Assembly (NCBI GenBank): GCA_035622175.1
Contig: DASPVV010000067.1
Coordinates: 25,739 to 89,738, forward strand
From: JAFAGX01 sp035622175
GTDB lineage: Bacteria > Acidobacteriota > Terriglobia > Terriglobales > Acidobacteriaceae
Length of the DNA: 64,000 nucleotides
Reading direction: 5' to 3'
Part shown: in pieces, positions 61,913 through 64,000 of the stretch
Layout of the letters: the number at the start of each line of letters is the position of its first letter
Numbering within the stretch: position 1 is the first letter of the stretch
Translations under genes and position numbers: made by a program
The notes under the pieces: model-generated
Told to the model about the DNA's origin: nothing
The model's input: only the letters and a program-made list of their open reading frames with translations
Databases searched by the model: none

Positions 61913-63355
61913 ATGTCTGCTGATCGTACCCGCCGCGAGTTCCTGAAACGATCGGCTGCCGGAGTAGCAGCCGGTGCCCTGGTCGAAGCGTTGCCGACGT
62001 TGGCGGCTGACGCCTCGCTGAGTTCCACCCCGACCGAGATCGCGGTTCGGATAACGGATGAGAAACGTCGTTTCGAACCGGCCGCGAACCTGTCCTGGCA
62101 ACCGATCTCCGGCGCGCGCAGCGGAGAAGTGATCTCCCTCGACCCGGAAACGAAATGGCAAGAGATTCTCGGCTTCGGCGCTGCTTTCACAGATGCGTCG
62201 TGCTACGTATTCAGTCAATTGCCGCCAGATGCTCGGGAAAAACTGTTTCACGAGCTTTTTCATCCTTCCGAACTGGGGCTGAGCGTCTGTCGCACCTGCA
62301 TTGGAGCCAGCGATTACTCGACGGAGCTTTACAGTTTCGATGAAGGTGAACCGGATGCGAAGCTTGCACGATTCTCGATCGCGCACGACCGCGCCTACGT
62401 CTTGCCGACACTGCGACTGGCGCGCCAAATCAATCCCGACCTGTTTCTGTTTTCCAGCCCGTGGAGTCCACCTGGCTGGATGAAGTTGAACGGTTCCATG
62501 CTGGGGGGATGCATACACAAGAGGTACTTTCCTTCCTACGCCCAGTACTTCGTAAAATTTCTGCAAGCCTACGCGGCCGAGGGCGTCGCCATTCAGGCCG
62601 TCACCTCACAAAACGAAGTGGATACGGATCAAGATGGCCGCATGCCGGCGTGCCTGTGGGGCCAGGAGTATGAAATCGAATTCGTAAAAGTACATCTCGG
62701 ACCTGCGCTGGAGGCGCAGAACATTCCCACTAAAATCTGGTTGCTCGACCACAACTACGATCTCTGGGGACGGGCCATTTGTGAGCTCGATGATCCCGGT
62801 GTGAAGAGGTATTCTCGCGCAATTGCCTGGCACGGCTACGCTGGCGACGTCAACATGGTATCGAAGGTTCACGCAGCCCACCCCGACGTCGACATGCATT
62901 GGACCGAAGGCGGGCCCGATATTACCGATCCCAACTACAGCGGCGAATGGGTTACGTGGGGCCGCACGTTTACCGGCGCACTCCGTAACCAGTGTCAATC
63001 GATGACCGGCTGGAATCTTGCCCTGGACGAGCATGGTCGCCCCAACCTCGGACCCTTTCCTTGCGGTGGGCTGGTGACGATTCATTCCGAGACAAAGGAA
63101 ATCACCCGCAGCGGACAATATTGGGCCTTCGCGCATTTTTCGCGCTCCATTCTGCGCGGCGCGCGGCGTTTTGAGTCGCAGGGTACGTTCGAGGACTTGG
63201 ACCATGTTGCGTGCGAGAACCCGGGCGGAGAAAAGGTCTTGGTGGTTACTAACTCATCTGCCTCCCGCAATCGGAATATCGTTCTCGAGATGAGCGGATG
63301 GATGACGGATTTAACCGTTCCACCCGAGTCTCTCGCCACACTGACCTGGAAGTAA
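61913..63355 (+). CDS. GH30 family glycosidase, Tat-exported (second copy)
   Basis: A 480-residue GH30 enzyme with a twin-arginine signal (RTRREFLKRSAAGVAAGALVEA). Barrel motifs: EILGFGAAFTDASCYVF, GLSVCRTCIGASDYS, FSSPWSPPGWMKLNG, YAQYFVKFLQAYAAEGV, acid/base Glu in AVTSQNEVDTDQ and nucleophile Glu in DMHWTEGGPD. The ATG at 61913 has GAGG six bases upstream and starts just before the Tat motif. Relative to the GH30 at 46647 it uses Tat instead of a lipoprotein signal and lacks the extra cysteines near the C-terminus, so it is a separate enzyme, not a recent duplicate. Confidence 0.9.
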   Translation: MSADRTRREFLKRSAAGVAAGALVEALPTLAADASLSSTPTEIAVRITDEKRRFEPAANLSWQPISGARSGEVISLDPETKWQEILGFGAAFTDASCYVFSQLPPDAREKLFHELFHPSELGLSVCRTCIGASDYSTELYSFDEGEPDAKLARFSIAHDRAYVLPTLRLARQINPDLFLFSSPWSPPGWMKLNGSMLGGCIHKRYFPSYAQYFVKFLQAYAAEGVAIQAVTSQNEVDTDQDGRMPACLWGQEYEIEFVKVHLGPALEAQNIPTKIWLLDHNYDLWGRAICELDDPGVKRYSRAIAWHGYAGDVNMVSKVHAAHPDVDMHWTEGGPDITDPNYSGEWVTWGRTFTGALRNQCQSMTGWNLALDEHGRPNLGPFPCGGLVTIHSETKEITRSGQYWAFAHFSRSILRGARRFESQGTFEDLDHVACENPGGEKVLVVTNSSASRNRNIVLEMSGWMTDLTVPPESLATLTWK

Positions 63356-63426
63356 CAAGCTGGGCTGACGATGCTCATGCTGGCAGGCTCTGCCCTCTCG
63401 CCTAGCGACGGAGGAAAGCCACAACG

Positions 63427-63764
63427 TGGTGCGGGCGGAGGGAGTCGAACCCTCATGGGCCTTTTAAGCCCTGCGGATTTTCGTGCCGTCTACGGCTTTC
63501 GCCGCCCGGATGCAGGGGGTGGTTGAAGCCTGCGCTTCCGGTTTGCGGTCTGGACTATCCCTTCACCATCTCCCGAACGATCCGGGGCTTAGGTGCCGCC
63601 CGTCTAGTCTCTACACCTTCCCGGCCTAGGTTCTCGCCGGGCTTGGCTCGGGGTCGCCACTTCGAGAGGTTTCCCCGACTTTGAGCAGTTCTGCATCGCC
63701 GGTTTCCCGGCGAGCACTCAAGTTTTTTTCAAGTCCGCTGCGTCTGCCATTCCGCCACGCCCGC
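63427..63764 (-). tRNA. tRNA-Leu(UAA) interrupted by a group I intron
   Basis: Minus strand. Exon 1 is 63764-63731: acceptor GCGGGCG, D-arm region TGGCGGAATGGCAGACGC as in tRNA-Leu, anticodon stem GCGGA and loop bases CTT. Exon 2 is 63481-63427: AAAA, stem TCCGC, long variable arm (GGGC...GCCC), T-arm GAGGG-TTCGACT-CCCTC, acceptor CGCCCGC, discriminator A and encoded CCA. Joined, the anticodon loop is CTTAAAA, anticodon UAA, class II tRNA. The break lies after U34, exactly the position of the tRNA-Leu(UAA) intron of cyanobacteria and plastids. Confidence 0.92.
63482..63730 (-). ncRNA. Group I intron (249 nt) in tRNA-Leu(UAA)
   Basis: Core elements read on the minus strand: GTCGGGGAAACC (P-like), GGTGTAGAGACTAGACGG (R, with P7 strand GACTA) and GAAGGGATAGTCCAGACC (S, with P7 strand TAGTC). 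The end of exon 1, ACUU, pairs with the internal guide GAGU just inside the intron, giving the conserved U-G wobble at the 5' splice site. The last intron base is G. There is no room for a homing endonuclease. Small size and position match subgroup IC3. Confidence 0.88.
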
Positions 63765-63964
63765 GTGGCTGTCTCCGATCTCTATGATAGGGCAGGTTGG
63801 TCTGAATTTACACGTGGGTCTGCCGATCGACAATGGGGGAGAACTGGGGCGGCTGGACACGCGCCAGGGAACGTTCACGACTCGAGTCCCGTGGGTGTGC
63901 CAGTTTCGCCCGTCCGCAAGGGCCAGACAGCATGGGAAGCACTATGCGCGGAAGCGCGACTGCA

Positions 63965-64000
63965 TTAGCGCTTCTCGGTCATTAGCTCGTGATAGAGCAT
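63965..64000 (-). CDS. Possible C-terminal end of a gene entering from the right edge
   Basis: On the minus strand the window edge reads into an open frame of eleven codons (ending TEKR) and then TAA. It is far too short to identify. The 200 bases between it and the tRNA show nothing recognisable. Confidence 0.2.
   Translation of the reverse strand: MLYHELMTEKR

Noticed and set aside
1..64000. Mobile elements, CRISPR arrays, prophage or rRNA
   Set aside because: No transposase or integrase motifs, no regularly spaced direct repeats and no conserved rRNA stretches were seen while reading the window.

Overview
The window looks like a chromosomal segment from an Acidobacteriota bacterium, probably class Terriglobia. 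This rests on gene content: two Oar-like TonB-dependent receptors with carboxypeptidase-regulatory N-termini, a giant SBBP-repeat secreted protein, alternating CRTAC1 (FG-GAP plus ASPIC/UnbV) and TPR proteins, many twin-arginine-exported Gfo/Idh/MocA enzymes, and a moderately GC-rich sequence. No insertion sequences, prophage, CRISPR array or rRNA were seen.

Left part (1-20.3 kb), mainly housekeeping and regulation. It holds a truncated M28 peptidase, thiC, and a cytochrome c maturation group, ccmE-ccmA-ccmB-ccmC-ccmD. The CcmE carries Cys where the classical haem-binding His lies. Next come an SBBP adhesin-like protein and a two-component pair (NtrC-type regulator plus soluble kinase) whose promoter is filled by a perfect palindrome. 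A PilZ protein, a receiver-less sigma-54 activator, and the aspartate-pathway genes lysC and hom follow. Upstream of lysC is a candidate Ile/Leu leader peptide with mutually exclusive hairpins. VOC, PaaI-type thioesterase and OsmC genes close this part.

Centre (20.5-36 kb): ten co-directional minus-strand genes that look like a periplasmic 3-keto-sugar catabolic operon. In transcription order they encode a DUF1080 hydrolase, SIS isomerase, Tat Gfo/Idh/MocA, TonB receptor, ROK kinase, FucP-like MFS permease, Tat TIM-barrel epimerase, second Tat Gfo/Idh/MocA, gluconate-dehydrogenase subunit 3-like protein, and GMC dehydrogenase. A divergent LacI gene shares an intergenic region with tandem AAACCGGTTT operators placed just downstream of a good promoter. 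The DAHP synthase gene after lacI has its own aromatic leader peptide (with Tyr-Trp-Phe in tandem) and a terminator.

Right part (37-64 kb): a class III aminotransferase and an aldehyde dehydrogenase; an unknown membrane protein; a glucan-type locus (GH15-like, GH3 with PA14, GH30, TonB receptor) next to a NarL-type two-component system with an OB-fold-like sensor; then CRTAC1/TPR/CRTAC1/TPR genes and a second GH30. At the far right a tRNA-Leu(UAA) gene on the minus strand is split after U34 by a 249-nt group I intron.

The most interesting items are the tRNA intron, the two independent amino-acid attenuators, the LacI-controlled 3-keto-sugar operon, and the Cys-type CcmE. All functions are inferred by reading the sequence and translations; no database search was possible.
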